Assembly: GCF_001544475.1 (NCBI RefSeq)
Contig: NZ_FCNW02000025.1
Location: forward strand, 29,752 to 93,751
Direction: 5' to 3'
Source: Caballeronia humi
Lineage (GTDB): Bacteria; Pseudomonadota; Gammaproteobacteria; Burkholderiales; Burkholderiaceae
Length of the DNA stretch: 64,000 bases
Shown: positions 25,952 to 35,307 of the stretch, piece after piece
Position numbering within the stretch: position 1 is the stretch's first letter
How the letters are laid out: each line of letters begins with the position of its first letter
The notes under the pieces: generated by a model
Seen by the model: only the letters and a program-made list of their open reading frames with translations
Database searches by the model: none
Told to the model about the DNA's origin: nothing
Translations under genes and position numbers: made by a program

Positions 25952-26887
25952 ATGGCCTTCAGACCGTCCGCGACTTTCCGTTTGCGCAAGCCCGAGTCGA
26001 CCATCGACCCGCTCGCGTTCCTTCCCAGCGCCCACGCAGGCGCGACGGCTTTGGCGCCCGAGCGCCTCGACGACGCCCAAACAGCGCCTGCAATCGACCC
26101 CGACGAAGCGCCGCACCGCTACCGCACGATCTGGCTCTCGGACATTCATTTAGGCTCCGGCGGCTGCCAGGCGCCGTATCTGCTCGATTTCCTGCGACAC
26201 AACGATTCGGAATACCTGTACCTCGTCGGCGACATCATCGACGGATGGCAGCTCCGCAAAGGCTGGTTCTGGCCGCAGGCGCACAACGACGTCGTCCAGA
26301 AGATCCTGCGCAAGGCGCGCAAAGGCACGCAGGTCGTCTACATCCCTGGCAATCACGATGAAGCCGCGCGCCAGTTCTGCGACCTCGCGTTCGGCGACAT
26401 CCACGTGCGCGGCGAAGCCTTCCATACGACGCTCGCCGGCAAGCGCCTCTGGATCGTGCACGGCGATCTCTTCGATGGCGTCATTCAGCACGCTAAATGG
26501 CTCGCCTACCTCGGCGACACGCTCTACACGCTGATCCTGCTTCTGAACCGCTGGTTCAACCGTGTGCGCTCGCGGCTCGGGCTGAACTACTGGTCGCTCT
26601 CGCAGTACCTCAAGCACCAGGTCAAGAACGCGGTCAACTTCATCTCGCAATTCGAGCGCGTGATGACCGACGAAGCGCGCCGCCGCGGCTGCGACGGCGT
26701 CGTCTGCGGGCACATCCACAAGGCGGAGATCCGCGATATCGACGGCGTTCTCTACTGCAACGACGGCGATTGGGTCGAGAGCCTCTCGGCGCTCGTCGAA
26801 ACGCTCGACGGCGAGCTGAAGATCGTCTACTGGACCGTCATGCGCTCGCCCGAAGAAGCCACCGAAAAAGCCCGGGCGACCGCCTGA
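25952..26887 (+). CDS. PlcP-like metallophosphoesterase (UDP-2,3-diacylglucosamine diphosphatase family)
   Basis: Calcineurin-like phosphoesterase, 311 residues. Metal-binding motifs are in order: SDIHLGS (D64/H66), GDIIDGW (D94), PGNHDE (N134/H135), IVHGDLFD and CGHIHKA. The layout closely resembles rhizobial PlcP, a phospholipase C that strips head groups during phosphate starvation; such proteins are often labelled UDP-2,3-diacylglucosamine diphosphatase (LpxH-like). The start is set at ATG 25952 because the Pho box would place transcription after the alternative ATG at 25913. Its neighbours support lipid remodelling. The substrate is inferred. Confidence 0.8.
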   Translation: MAFRPSATFRLRKPESTIDPLAFLPSAHAGATALAPERLDDAQTAPAIDPDEAPHRYRTIWLSDIHLGSGGCQAPYLLDFLRHNDSEYLYLVGDIIDGWQLRKGWFWPQAHNDVVQKILRKARKGTQVVYIPGNHDEAARQFCDLAFGDIHVRGEAFHTTLAGKRLWIVHGDLFDGVIQHAKWLAYLGDTLYTLILLLNRWFNRVRSRLGLNYWSLSQYLKHQVKNAVNFISQFERVMTDEARRRGCDGVVCGHIHKAEIRDIDGVLYCNDGDWVESLSALVETLDGELKIVYWTVMRSPEEATEKARATA

Positions 26888-26913
26888 GCTACACACTACC
26901 TGGGCCGAATACG

Positions 26914-27945
26914 ATGAAGATCATGATCGTCACCGATGCATGGGAACCGCAGGTCAACGGCGTCGTCCGGACGCTGAAGAACACGACGCGCGAACTGACT
27001 GCGCTCGGCCATCGCGTGGAATTGCTCACGCCGCTCGAGTTCAAAACGATCCCCTGCCCGACCTATCCCGAAATTCGTCTCTCGCTGATGTCGAAGCGGC
27101 GCGTCGCGCGGCGCATCGACGAATACGCGCCCGATGCGCTCCATATCGCGACCGAGGGCCCGCTCGGCATGGCCGCGCGCGCCTACGCGATCCGCCACGG
27201 CCTGCCGTTCACGACGGCCTATCACACGCGCTTTCCCGAGTATGTCCACGCGCGCTTCGGGATTCCCGTCACGCTGACGTATCGCTTCCTGCACTGGTTC
27301 CACAAGCGCTCGCAGGCGGTGATGGCGCCGACGCCCGTCGTCCAGAGCGACCTGGAGAAGCACGGTTTCACGAACGTCGTGCTGTGGACGCGCGGCGTTG
27401 ATCTCGACATCTTCCAGCCGATGGAGTCGAAGGTGCTGAACACCGCGCGGCCGATCTTTTTGTACGTCGGGCGCGTGGCGGTCGAGAAGAACGTCGAGGC
27501 GTTTCTGAAGCTCGATCTGCCCGGCTCGAAGTGGGTCGCGGGCGAAGGCCCCGCGCTCGCCGAGCTCAAGTCGCGCTATACGAACGTGAATTATCTGGGC
27601 GTGCTGTCGCAGCCGGAACTGGCGAAGGTCTACGCCGCGGCCGATGTCTTTGTGTTCCCGAGCCGCACCGATACGTTTGGCCTCGTGCTGCTCGAAGCGA
27701 TGGCGTGCGGCACGCCCGTCGCAGCGTATCCGGTGACGGGTCCGATCGACGTGCTCGGTACCGAAGGCCCCGGCGCGCTGAACGAAGACCTGCGCGAGGC
27801 GTGCCTGCAGGCGCTGAAAATCGAACGCGCCGATGCCCGCGCCTGGGCCGAGCGTTTTTCGTGGCGCGCGGCGTCGGAGCAGTTCGCGTCGCATCTGAAG
27901 CCGCTCGGCTCGCGCGGCGCGAGCACCAAGCGGGCGACCGCATGA
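26914..27945 (+). CDS. GT4 family glycosyltransferase, possibly diacylglycerol-directed
   Basis: A 343-residue GT-B-fold enzyme. The N-terminus MKIMIVTDAWEPQVNGVVRT is typical of MgtA-like transferases found beside PlcP-type genes. The C-terminal nucleotide-sugar site contains VGRVAVEKNVEAFL, FVFPSRTDTFGLVLLEAMACGTPVAA (in two parts) and the EX7E pattern. It starts at ATG 26914, 26 bp after the phosphoesterase. Its stop overlaps a possible upstream dgkA start. The acceptor is probably a lipid such as diacylglycerol, by context only. Confidence 0.82.
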   Translation: MKIMIVTDAWEPQVNGVVRTLKNTTRELTALGHRVELLTPLEFKTIPCPTYPEIRLSLMSKRRVARRIDEYAPDALHIATEGPLGMAARAYAIRHGLPFTTAYHTRFPEYVHARFGIPVTLTYRFLHWFHKRSQAVMAPTPVVQSDLEKHGFTNVVLWTRGVDLDIFQPMESKVLNTARPIFLYVGRVAVEKNVEAFLKLDLPGSKWVAGEGPALAELKSRYTNVNYLGVLSQPELAKVYAAADVFVFPSRTDTFGLVLLEAMACGTPVAAYPVTGPIDVLGTEGPGALNEDLREACLQALKIERADARAWAERFSWRAASEQFASHLKPLGSRGASTKRATA

Positions 27946-28040
27946 CGCGGCGCGCGCCGGCAGGCGCGGGGGCTCGGGTCGGCGGAGAGCGCACGCGCAC
28001 GACGCGCCGCAATGCGACGCCTCGCGCTACCATCGCCGCC

Positions 28041-28541
28041 ATGCGCGCCCCTTTCGAACAAGACCCCACCGACGAGCAAGAGACCGACCGGGAGCGCGAG
28101 CGTCCCGAGCCGCTCTCCCCCGACGATCCGCTCGCCCCGCTGCCCTTCAATCCGTACAAGGGCAATCGCGGTTTCACACGTGCATGGCATGCGCTGAAGA
28201 ATTCGCTCTGCGGCATCCGCGTGGCGATCCGCGAGGAAAGCGCGTTTCGTCAGGAACTCACGCTCGCCGCGATCCTCGTGCCGTGCGGCATCGTCGTGCC
28301 GGTCGCGCCGGTGGAGCGCGCCGCGCTGCTCGCCACGGTGCTGCTCGTGCTGATCGTCGAGTTGCTGAATTCGAGCGTGGAAGCCGCGATCGACCGCATC
28401 TCGCTCGAACGCCACGAGCTCTCCAAACGCGCGAAGGACTTCGGCAGCGCCGCCGTTCTGCTCGCGCTCGCCGTCTGCGTGCTGACGTGGGCGCTGATCG
28501 TCGGGCCGCTCGCCTGGCATTGGCTCGCGCGTATCTCATAA
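28041..28541 (+). CDS. dgkA: Diacylglycerol kinase
   Basis: Small trimeric membrane kinase (166 residues) that phosphorylates diacylglycerol to phosphatidate. The core has EESAFRQEL and the ELLNSSVEAAIDRIS catalytic signature, with three membrane helices between about residues 72 and 160. An acidic 40-residue N-terminal extension precedes it. ATG 28041 is the conservative start. An in-frame ATG at 27942 overlaps the glycosyltransferase stop (ATGA) and would add 33 residues. It fits the lipid cluster by recycling diacylglycerol. Confidence 0.9.
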   Translation: MRAPFEQDPTDEQETDRERERPEPLSPDDPLAPLPFNPYKGNRGFTRAWHALKNSLCGIRVAIREESAFRQELTLAAILVPCGIVVPVAPVERAALLATVLLVLIVELLNSSVEAAIDRISLERHELSKRAKDFGSAAVLLALAVCVLTWALIVGPLAWHWLARIS

Positions 28542-28689
28542 TCAAGAATCTTGTTAAGCGCAAGCCCGTGTCCGGGGGCCCGAACGACCGGTTTATAATC
28601 GTCCGATATTCTCAAAAATAGCAACCGATCCAGGGTCCGCGACGCTTTTAACGAGGCCGATGCGCCCCGGATAACAAGGTACGGACGAA

Positions 28690-29421
28690 ATGGAAGCCAA
28701 ACCTCCCCGCCGCACCCGCGAACGGATACTCGAGTTGTCGCTAAAGCTGTTCAACGATATCGGCGAGCCGAACGTCACGACGACGACGATCGCCGAAGAG
28801 ATGGAAATCAGTCCGGGCAACCTGTACTACCATTTCCGCAACAAAGACGACATCATCAACAGCATCTTCGCGCAGTTCGAGCAACAGATCGAAAAGCGGC
28901 TGCGTTTCCCCGACGACCATCGTCCGACGATCGACGAAATGTGGTCGTATCTGCAGTACATGGCCGACTTTCTCTGGACCTACCGGTTCCTCTACCGCGA
29001 CCTGAACGACCTGCTCGCGCGCAACCGCACGCTGGAGACGCACTTCAAGCAGATCATCACGCATAAAGTGCATTTCGCGAGCCAGTTGTGCGAGGCGCTC
29101 GTCGCCGATCAGGAGATGGTCGCGACGCCCGCCGAGATCAAGGTGATCGCGACGAACATCGGCGTGATCGCGACTTACTGGCTGTCGTATCAGTACGTGA
29201 TGAATCCGCGCAAGTACAACGATCAGGAAGCGATCCGTGCCGAATTGCATCAGGCGAGTTTGCATATCATTTCGGTGATGGCGCCGTATCTGCGGGGCCG
29301 CTCGCGGCAACTCTTCGACGATCTGGCTTCCGGCAAGATGCCGATGCGCCAGTACGCCGACTTTCTTCCGCCGCGTGACGATGCAGCGTCGAAAAACGAA
29401 ACACCCAAGGATTCGAGATGA
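28690..29421 (+). CDS. TetR family transcriptional regulator
   Basis: A 243-residue repressor-type protein. The helix-turn-helix covers about residues 8-54 (RERILELSLKLFNDIGE then TIAEEMEISPGNLYYHFRNKDDI). The C-terminal ligand domain is helical and lacks a recognised specificity. A TATAAT hexamer at 28594-28599 may be its -10. Its stop overlaps the LOG-family gene start by ATGA, so the two are co-translated. The ligand is unknown. Confidence 0.9.
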   Translation: MEAKPPRRTRERILELSLKLFNDIGEPNVTTTTIAEEMEISPGNLYYHFRNKDDIINSIFAQFEQQIEKRLRFPDDHRPTIDEMWSYLQYMADFLWTYRFLYRDLNDLLARNRTLETHFKQIITHKVHFASQLCEALVADQEMVATPAEIKVIATNIGVIATYWLSYQYVMNPRKYNDQEAIRAELHQASLHIISVMAPYLRGRSRQLFDDLASGKMPMRQYADFLPPRDDAASKNETPKDSR

Positions 29422-30005
29422 TCAAGGCGGTTTGTGTGTATTGCGGCTCCGCGCCCGGAGCCAAGCCGGTTTATGCCGAAGCCGCGAAGGCATTCGGCCG
29501 CGCGCTGGTCGAGGCGGACATGTCGCTCGTGTACGGCGGCGGACGCGTCGGCTTGATGGGGCTCATCGCCGATGAAGTGCTCGCCTGCGGCGGCCGTGCG
29601 GTCGGCGTGATTCCCGAATTGCTGCTCAGCAAGGAAGTCGGCCATACGGATCTGACCGAGCTTCACGTTGTGCCCGACATGCACGAGCGCAAGAAGAAGA
29701 TGGCGGATCTGTCGGATGCGTTCGTCGCCATGCCCGGGGGCGTAGGGACGTTCGAGGAACTGTTCGAGGTTTATACGTGGGCGCAGCTTGGTTATCACCA
29801 GAAGCCGGTCGCACTGCTCGATGTCGATGGATATTACGATCCGCTCATCGCGATGCTCAAGCATACGGTCGAGGAAGGGTTCATGCGGGCGGCGTATCTC
29901 GACATGCTGCAGGTGGCAGCGGACCCGGCCGCGATGATCAAGTTGCTGCAGCGCTACGTGCCGCCCTTAATCGACAAGTGGGCCGAGAAACGTAACGCCG
30001 TTTGA
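29418..30005 (+). CDS. LOG family protein (cytokinin riboside 5'-monophosphate phosphoribohydrolase type)
   Basis: A 195-residue Rossmann-fold nucleotide hydrolase that removes ribose phosphate from adenine-type nucleotides. The defining motif PGGVGTFEE (near residues 107-115) and the preceding MHERKKKM arginine region are intact, as is VYGGGRVGLMG. It is coupled to the TetR gene by a four-base overlap, which suggests the regulator controls it. In plant-associated bacteria this enzyme can yield free cytokinin; a nucleotide-salvage role is equally possible. Confidence 0.88.
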   Translation: MIKAVCVYCGSAPGAKPVYAEAAKAFGRALVEADMSLVYGGGRVGLMGLIADEVLACGGRAVGVIPELLLSKEVGHTDLTELHVVPDMHERKKKMADLSDAFVAMPGGVGTFEELFEVYTWAQLGYHQKPVALLDVDGYYDPLIAMLKHTVEEGFMRAAYLDMLQVAADPAAMIKLLQRYVPPLIDKWAEKRNAV

Positions 30006-30032
30006 ATTTTCGCTGGCGCCTGAGGGAAAAAA

Positions 30033-30779
30033 ATGTCGAAGACGATTTTGATAACCGGCGCCAGCCGAGGCATCGGCCACTCGACGGCCGTGCTGGCCGG
30101 AGCCCTCGGCTGGTCGGTCAGCGTGAACTACGCGACCAACGCGTCCGCCGCCGGGCAAACGGTCGCCGCGGTGAAATCGGCCGGCGGCAACGCCATCGCG
30201 ATCCAGGCCGACGTCACCGATGAAACCGCCGTCATCGCCCTGTTCGACGCGACGCGCGAAGCCTTCGGCCCGATCGACGGTTTCGTGAACAACGCGGGCA
30301 TCGTCGCGCCGGGTTCAGCCCTCGCCGACATGGACTTCGCGCGCCTGAAGCGCATCTTCGACACCAACGTCCTCGGCGCCTATCTCTGCGCGCGCGAAGC
30401 CGCCCGCCACATGTCGCGCTCACGCGGCGGCAACGGCGGATCGATCGTGAATCTTTCCTCAGCGGCAGCGCGACTCGGCGCACCGAACGAATACGTCGAT
30501 TACGCGGGATCGAAAGGCGCCATCGATACGCTCACCATCGGACTCTCGAAGGAACTCGGCCCGGAAGGCGTGCGCGTGAACGCCGTACGTCCCGGCCTCA
30601 TCGATACCGAGATCCACGCGAGCGGCGGCAAGCCGGATCGCGCAGCGGTCCTCGGCAAGCAAACGCCGTTAGGACGCCCGGGAACCGCCGATGAAGTCGC
30701 GGAATCGATCATCTGGCTGCTGTCGGATGCGTCGTCCTATGTGACGGGCGCGATCATCGACGTGACTGGCGGGCGTTAG
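30033..30779 (+). CDS. SDR family oxidoreductase
   Basis: NAD(P)-dependent short-chain dehydrogenase, 248 residues, classical subfamily. It has TGASRGIGHST (cofactor, near residue 8), NNAGI, the catalytic serine region NLSSAAARLG, and YAGSK (Tyr-x-x-x-Lys). The C-terminus ends GAIIDVTGGR, typical of FabG-like enzymes. GAGGG precedes ATG 30033. The stop codons of this gene and the convergent DUF924 gene overlap by three bases. The substrate cannot be told. Confidence 0.9.
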   Translation: MSKTILITGASRGIGHSTAVLAGALGWSVSVNYATNASAAGQTVAAVKSAGGNAIAIQADVTDETAVIALFDATREAFGPIDGFVNNAGIVAPGSALADMDFARLKRIFDTNVLGAYLCAREAARHMSRSRGGNGGSIVNLSSAAARLGAPNEYVDYAGSKGAIDTLTIGLSKELGPEGVRVNAVRPGLIDTEIHASGGKPDRAAVLGKQTPLGRPGTADEVAESIIWLLSDASSYVTGAIIDVTGGR

Positions 30780-31354
30780 AACCCGCCGTGCTCCTTGAGC
30801 CACACTTCCTCTTCGGGCCGCGTCGCGCGGCCGAGAATACGGTTGCGATGCGGAAAGCGCCCGAAGCGCTCGATCACTTGCGCATGCCGCAGCGCGTACT
30901 TGAGCAAATCGCCGTCGCGCAACGCCGTGAACAACCGCACCGATTCGCGCTGGCTCGCGAGCGTTTCGTCGTGCTCGAACGGCATATAGACGAAACTGCG
31001 GTGCTGCGGAGTCGGCATCCGAAGATCATCGCCCGAAGCGACCAGCGCTTTGGCTCGTGCGAGCGCTTGAGCATCGCCCGCGAACGCGCGCGGTGTGCCG
31101 CGATAGCAGTTGCGCGAAAACTGGTCGAGCATCACGATCAGCGCGAGCGCGCCGAGCGGCGTGTCGGCCCAGTGCGCCAGCTTTCCAGCTTGCGCTTCCT
31201 CAAGCAGCGCGCCGAAGCGCTCGGACAACGCCGCATCGAATGCGCGGTTTTTCTTGAACCACGCCTTCCTTTCCGTGCCGAATTCCGCCGATCCAGGCGC
31301 GCCAAACCATGCATCGAGCACCTGTTGCGCGCGCGGTTCCAAAAGCACTTCCAT
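30776..31354 (-). CDS. DUF924 family protein
   Basis: A 192-residue helical protein of the DUF924/tetratricopeptide-like family. Signatures are VLDAWFG, MLDQFSRNCYRGTPRAFAGD, and the C-terminal FPHRNRILGRATRPEE (seen in parts). Biochemical function is unknown. ATG 31354 shares one base with the stop of the upstream alanyl-tRNA editing gene (TGATG), so the pair is coupled. The longer open frame to 31462 is overlap with that gene. Confidence 0.88.
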   Translation of the reverse strand: MEVLLEPRAQQVLDAWFGAPGSAEFGTERKAWFKKNRAFDAALSERFGALLEEAQAGKLAHWADTPLGALALIVMLDQFSRNCYRGTPRAFAGDAQALARAKALVASGDDLRMPTPQHRSFVYMPFEHDETLASQRESVRLFTALRDGDLLKYALRHAQVIERFGRFPHRNRILGRATRPEEEVWLKEHGGF

Positions 31355-32085
31355 CAAACGAATTCCAGTACCAGCCGACGCGTACGCGCACTCTTCTTCT
31401 CGACCTTCGCCACCCGCAGCCGCCCGATCTCGCCCGTGTTGCGTACGTGCGTGCCGCCGCACGGCTGCAAATCGACGTTCTGAATGCGCAAAAGCCGCAC
31501 GCGTCCGAGCCCCATCGGCGGCTTCACGCTCATCGTGCGCACGAGTTCGGGACGCTCGGCCATTTCATCATCGGTGATCCATTCGGTCTCGACCGCGTGT
31601 GATCCACCGACGAGTTCCGCCAGCCGCGCCTCGACGAACTCGCGCTCGATCGGCTCGACGGTCGCGAAATCGAGCCGCGCGTAGTCGGTTGTGATACTGC
31701 AGCCGTCGACGGGATAAGGCAGCACCGCGCACATCAGGTGGCTCGCCGTGTGCAGGCGCATATGCCGGTAACGTCGCTCCCAGTCGATCTCAGCGCTCAC
31801 GCGATCGCCCGGTGTCAAGCCCGCGAGCGTTTCTTCCTGCCCCGGCGCGGGAACGTGGACGGCGTCATCGGGCGTCGCGCCTTCGAATTGGGCCTTGCGC
31901 GTGTCGGCGATCGTCAGCACCGTGCCGTCGGCGAGCGTGAGGGTGCCGGCATCGCCCGCCTGGCCGCCGCCGAGCGGATAGAAGACGGTTTGATCGAGAT
32001 GGATGCCCTGTTCGTCGATGGCGGTGATCGTCGCGTCGCAGCGCGTCTGATAGGCGTCCTGGCGAAAAAGTGCGCGTGTGCTCAT
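31354..32085 (-). CDS. Alanyl-tRNA editing protein (AlaX type)
   Basis: Free-standing homologue of the AlaRS editing domain, 243 residues, which hydrolyses Ser- or Gly-tRNA(Ala). The N-terminal beta-barrel contains DQTVFYPLGGGQAGDAG. The zinc and catalytic motifs HTASH (near residue 114) and CGGTHVRNTGEIG (near 205) are intact. It starts at ATG 32085 and is upstream of, and coupled to, the DUF924 gene. Confidence 0.92.
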   Translation of the reverse strand: MSTRALFRQDAYQTRCDATITAIDEQGIHLDQTVFYPLGGGQAGDAGTLTLADGTVLTIADTRKAQFEGATPDDAVHVPAPGQEETLAGLTPGDRVSAEIDWERRYRHMRLHTASHLMCAVLPYPVDGCSITTDYARLDFATVEPIEREFVEARLAELVGGSHAVETEWITDDEMAERPELVRTMSVKPPMGLGRVRLLRIQNVDLQPCGGTHVRNTGEIGRLRVAKVEKKSARTRRLVLEFV

Positions 32086-32323
32086 GGGATTGTCCTTTGT
32101 GATGCCGTCCAGAAAGCGAACGAACGGTCATTATGCCCGGTCGTTCTTGCCCCGTTACGCTGCAAAGTGCGCCAAACGGCATGTATTGATCGGTTAGACT
32201 CGAATTAGCGACTTAAGCGGCTTGAAATTACCGATTAACAGCATTCATAGTGCTCGCGCCTGCTCGACACCGCGGGACGCGATGACTCGTGTAATCGCCA
32301 AGGCGTGGTCGAGCCGAGCCTGA

Positions 32324-32728
32324 CTAACGACGGTTGCGCATCCAGTCGGCGGTATCGAAGAAGGAAGTGAGCAGTCGTTCGCGCAGCGCCACGTCGAGGC
32401 CGATATCTTCCATCGCCCACGCCATGCAGCGCAGCCACTGGTCGCGCTCATCGGTGGCGATCGCGAACGGCAGATGCCGCGCCCGCAAACGCGGATGGCC
32501 GAAACGGCTGATGTAATGGTCCGGGCCGCCCATCCAGCCGCACAGGAACCAGAAGAACTTGTCGCGCGAGCCGTCGAGTGTCGGCGGATGCAGCGCGCGG
32601 ATGCCCGCGAACTCGGGTTCGAGGTCCATCAAGTCATAGAACCGGTCGACCAGAGCGCGCACGCGCTCTTCGCCGCCGACGAGTTCGAACGCCGTCGGTT
32701 GCGGCGCTTCGCTGTTCACTTCGCTCAT
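32324..32728 (-). CDS. Group II truncated haemoglobin
   Basis: A 134-residue 2-on-2 globin. The FWFLCGWMGGPDHYISRFGHP region (near residues 62-82) and the proximal-helix RLRARHLPFAI are family signatures, with the haem-ligating histidine near residue 89. Such globins bind O2 or NO and are tied to nitrosative or oxidative stress. The start is ATG 32728; the longer open frame overlaps the permease gene upstream. It follows that gene after 26 bp. Confidence 0.9.
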   Translation of the reverse strand: MSEVNSEAPQPTAFELVGGEERVRALVDRFYDLMDLEPEFAGIRALHPPTLDGSRDKFFWFLCGWMGGPDHYISRFGHPRLRARHLPFAIATDERDQWLRCMAWAMEDIGLDVALRERLLTSFFDTADWMRNRR

Positions 32729-32754
32729 AAGTTCAGAAAAGGTCGATAAAGGGT

Positions 32755-35307
32755 CTAGGCATCCCGCAGCGATTGCAGCGCGGGCCGCGCGAGCACGCGC
32801 CGCAAGCTGAGCCAGCCGCCGACGCCCGCGCACGCCACGCCCGCGACGATGCCGGCCGGCAGGAGCCACGGATTGAAATCGATGTGGAATTCGAACACGC
32901 GCGACGCCAGCACGTAGCCGATCGCCTGCGCGCCGAGCGCCGCCATCAGGCCCGCGAGCGCGCCGACCGCGACGAATTCCGCCACCTGCACCGAGCGCAC
33001 TTGCTTGTGCGACGCGCCGAGCGCGCGCAGGAGCGCCGACTCGCGCATGCGTTCGTCGCGCGTGCCGGCGAGCGCCGCGTACAGCACGAGCACACCCGCG
33101 GCGAGCGTGAAGAGGAACAGGAACTGCACCGCGCCGATCACCTGCGCGAGCGTGCGCTGGATCTGCGCGAGGATCGGCGCGGTGTCGATCGCGGTGACGT
33201 TCGGATACTGCGCCACGATGCCGTCGATCAGCGCCTGCTGGTTCGGTGGCAGATAAAAACTCGTGATGAACGTCGCGGGGAAATCGGCAAGCGCGGCGGG
33301 CGGCATCAGCACGAAGAAGTTGACCTTGAACGAATTCCAGTCGAGCTTGCGCACGCTCGTGACGGGCCCTTCCACCTGCAACCCGGCGACGTCGAAGCGC
33401 AGCGTATCGCCGAGTTTCACGTTGATCGTCTTCGCCAGCCCCTGCTCGATCGAAACCTGCGGCTTCTCGTTCGTGCCGAACCAGTCGCCCTCGACGACGC
33501 GGTTGTCGCTCGGCAGTTCGGTCTGGTACGACAGGTTGAATTCGCGGTCCACGAGGCGCTTCGCGTCGGCTTTCTGGTAATTGTCCGGGCTCACCCGCTT
33601 GCCGTTGATCGCGATCAGCCGGCCGCGCACCATCGGCGAGAGTGCCGCGTCGGCCTGGCCGTGCTGCTTCAGGTAAGTGGCGACGCCCGGCCGCTGGTCC
33701 GGCTGGATGTCGATCAGGAACTGGTTCGGCGCGTCGGGTGGCGTGGCGTTGCGCCAGCCCGCGATCAGGTCGTTACGCGTCATCGCGATCAGTAGCAGGC
33801 ACATCAGGCCGATACCGAGCGCCGTGATCTGCAGCGCGCTCGCGCCGCTCCGGCGCTCCAGCGACGCCAGCGCATAGCGCCAGCCGACGCCCGCGCCGCC
33901 GCGCTCGCGCCGCACATAGCGCGCCGCTGCCCAAAGCGCCGCGCGCGCGATCGCGCCGAAAATGAGCAGCCCGCCCGCAAACCCGCCCGCGACGATCCCG
34001 CCGAGCTTCCACTCGCCCGCCGCGATCACCAGCAGCAGCCCGAACAGCAGCACGCCGACGCCGTAAGCGGCATGCGCGACGCGTTCCTCTGCGCCGATTT
34101 CGCGCCGGATCACGTGGACCGGCGGCACGCGCGTGAGCGGCAGGAGCGGCGGCACCGCGAACCCGAGCAACAACACGAGCCCCATCGCGATGCCTTGGAG
34201 CGCGGGCCAGACGCTCGGCTTAGGCAATTCCACTTCGACCAGCGTCCCGAGCCAGTTCAGCAGGACGAGATGTCCGCCGAACCCCAGCACGACGCCCACG
34301 ACGCTCCCGAGCACGCCGATCGTCAGGAACTCGCCGATGAAAAGCGAGCGCAGCGTCCACTGGCTGACGCCGAGGCAGCGCATCGCGGCGCAGCCGTCGA
34401 GATGGCGCCGCGCGAAACGGTGCGCGGCCATCGCGATGGCGACCGCCGCGAGGAGCGCCGTCAGCAGCGAAACGAGCGTGAGGAAATGACTTGCGCGATC
34501 GATCGTCTGGCGCACCTGCGGCTGGCCGTCCTGCAAAGATTCGAGATTGACGCCGCGCAGCTTGCCGCCATCGACGCGTTCGCGCGCCCACATCGCGAAC
34601 CGGTCGACCTGTGCCTCCGGTCCCGCGACCAGCAGCCGGTACGTGACGCGACTTCCATAGCCGATGAGACCGGTGCCCGCGAGTTCGTCGGCGCGCATCA
34701 TCAGGCGCGGCGAGAAATTGACGAAGCCGAAGCCGCGATCCAGCTCGCGCGTAATGACCGCCGCCACCGTGAACGTGCGCGTGCCGACCTTCACCGTGCC
34801 GCCGACGCGCGTCTTCAGCGCATCGGCAAGTGCCGGGTCGAGCCAGACCGTGCCAGGTGCGGGAATCGTCGTCGCGGGGGCATCGGCGGCGCCGGGCGCG
34901 GGCGCAATCCGCACGGCGCCGCGCAACGGATAACCCGGCGACACGCCCTTGATCGCCGCGAGCCGCGACACCGGCTGCGCACCGGTCGCGCTGATCATGC
35001 TGGGGAAAATCGTGGTGGTGGCCGTCGCGAGCTTGAGCGCGGCCGCTTCCTGCGCGAACGACGGATCGACCGGATGATCGGCGCGCACTAGAAAATCGGC
35101 GGCGATCATCTGGCGGGCATCACGCTCGAGACCGTGGCGCATCCGGTCGGCAAGAAAGCCGACGCTCGCGAGCGCCGCTACGGCGAGCACGAGCGCGAAC
35201 AGGAGCATCGTAAGTTCGCCCGCGCGCCAGTCGCGCGCGGTCATGCGGAGGGACTGGCGGAAGGTATCGGTGAATCCGGGGCGGTTTTTCCGGGACGCGG
35301 CGCTCAA
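32755..35307 (-). CDS. FtsX-like ABC transporter permease (YbbP type)
   Basis: An 850-residue membrane protein with an N-terminal helix, a large periplasmic domain and two MacB/FtsX permease blocks (about residues 265-440 and 715-845). ALLAAVAIAMAAHRFARRHLDGCAAMRCLG and RDERMRESALLRALGASHKQV are the conserved loops (pieces shown). It resembles YbbP permeases, but no ATPase gene is adjacent. TTG 35307 overlaps the DUF4126 stop (TTGA), suggesting coupling. An ATG at 35244 is the alternative start. Confidence 0.88.
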   Translation of the reverse strand: MSAASRKNRPGFTDTFRQSLRMTARDWRAGELTMLLFALVLAVAALASVGFLADRMRHGLERDARQMIAADFLVRADHPVDPSFAQEAAALKLATATTTIFPSMISATGAQPVSRLAAIKGVSPGYPLRGAVRIAPAPGAADAPATTIPAPGTVWLDPALADALKTRVGGTVKVGTRTFTVAAVITRELDRGFGFVNFSPRLMMRADELAGTGLIGYGSRVTYRLLVAGPEAQVDRFAMWARERVDGGKLRGVNLESLQDGQPQVRQTIDRASHFLTLVSLLTALLAAVAIAMAAHRFARRHLDGCAAMRCLGVSQWTLRSLFIGEFLTIGVLGSVVGVVLGFGGHLVLLNWLGTLVEVELPKPSVWPALQGIAMGLVLLLGFAVPPLLPLTRVPPVHVIRREIGAEERVAHAAYGVGVLLFGLLLVIAAGEWKLGGIVAGGFAGGLLIFGAIARAALWAAARYVRRERGGAGVGWRYALASLERRSGASALQITALGIGLMCLLLIAMTRNDLIAGWRNATPPDAPNQFLIDIQPDQRPGVATYLKQHGQADAALSPMVRGRLIAINGKRVSPDNYQKADAKRLVDREFNLSYQTELPSDNRVVEGDWFGTNEKPQVSIEQGLAKTINVKLGDTLRFDVAGLQVEGPVTSVRKLDWNSFKVNFFVLMPPAALADFPATFITSFYLPPNQQALIDGIVAQYPNVTAIDTAPILAQIQRTLAQVIGAVQFLFLFTLAAGVLVLYAALAGTRDERMRESALLRALGASHKQVRSVQVAEFVAVGALAGLMAALGAQAIGYVLASRVFEFHIDFNPWLLPAGIVAGVACAGVGGWLSLRRVLARPALQSLRDA

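Noticed and set aside
25885..26361. Alternative frame starting ATG 25885 over the phosphoesterase gene
   Set aside because: Out of frame with the conserved phosphoesterase motifs; starts inside the Pho box.
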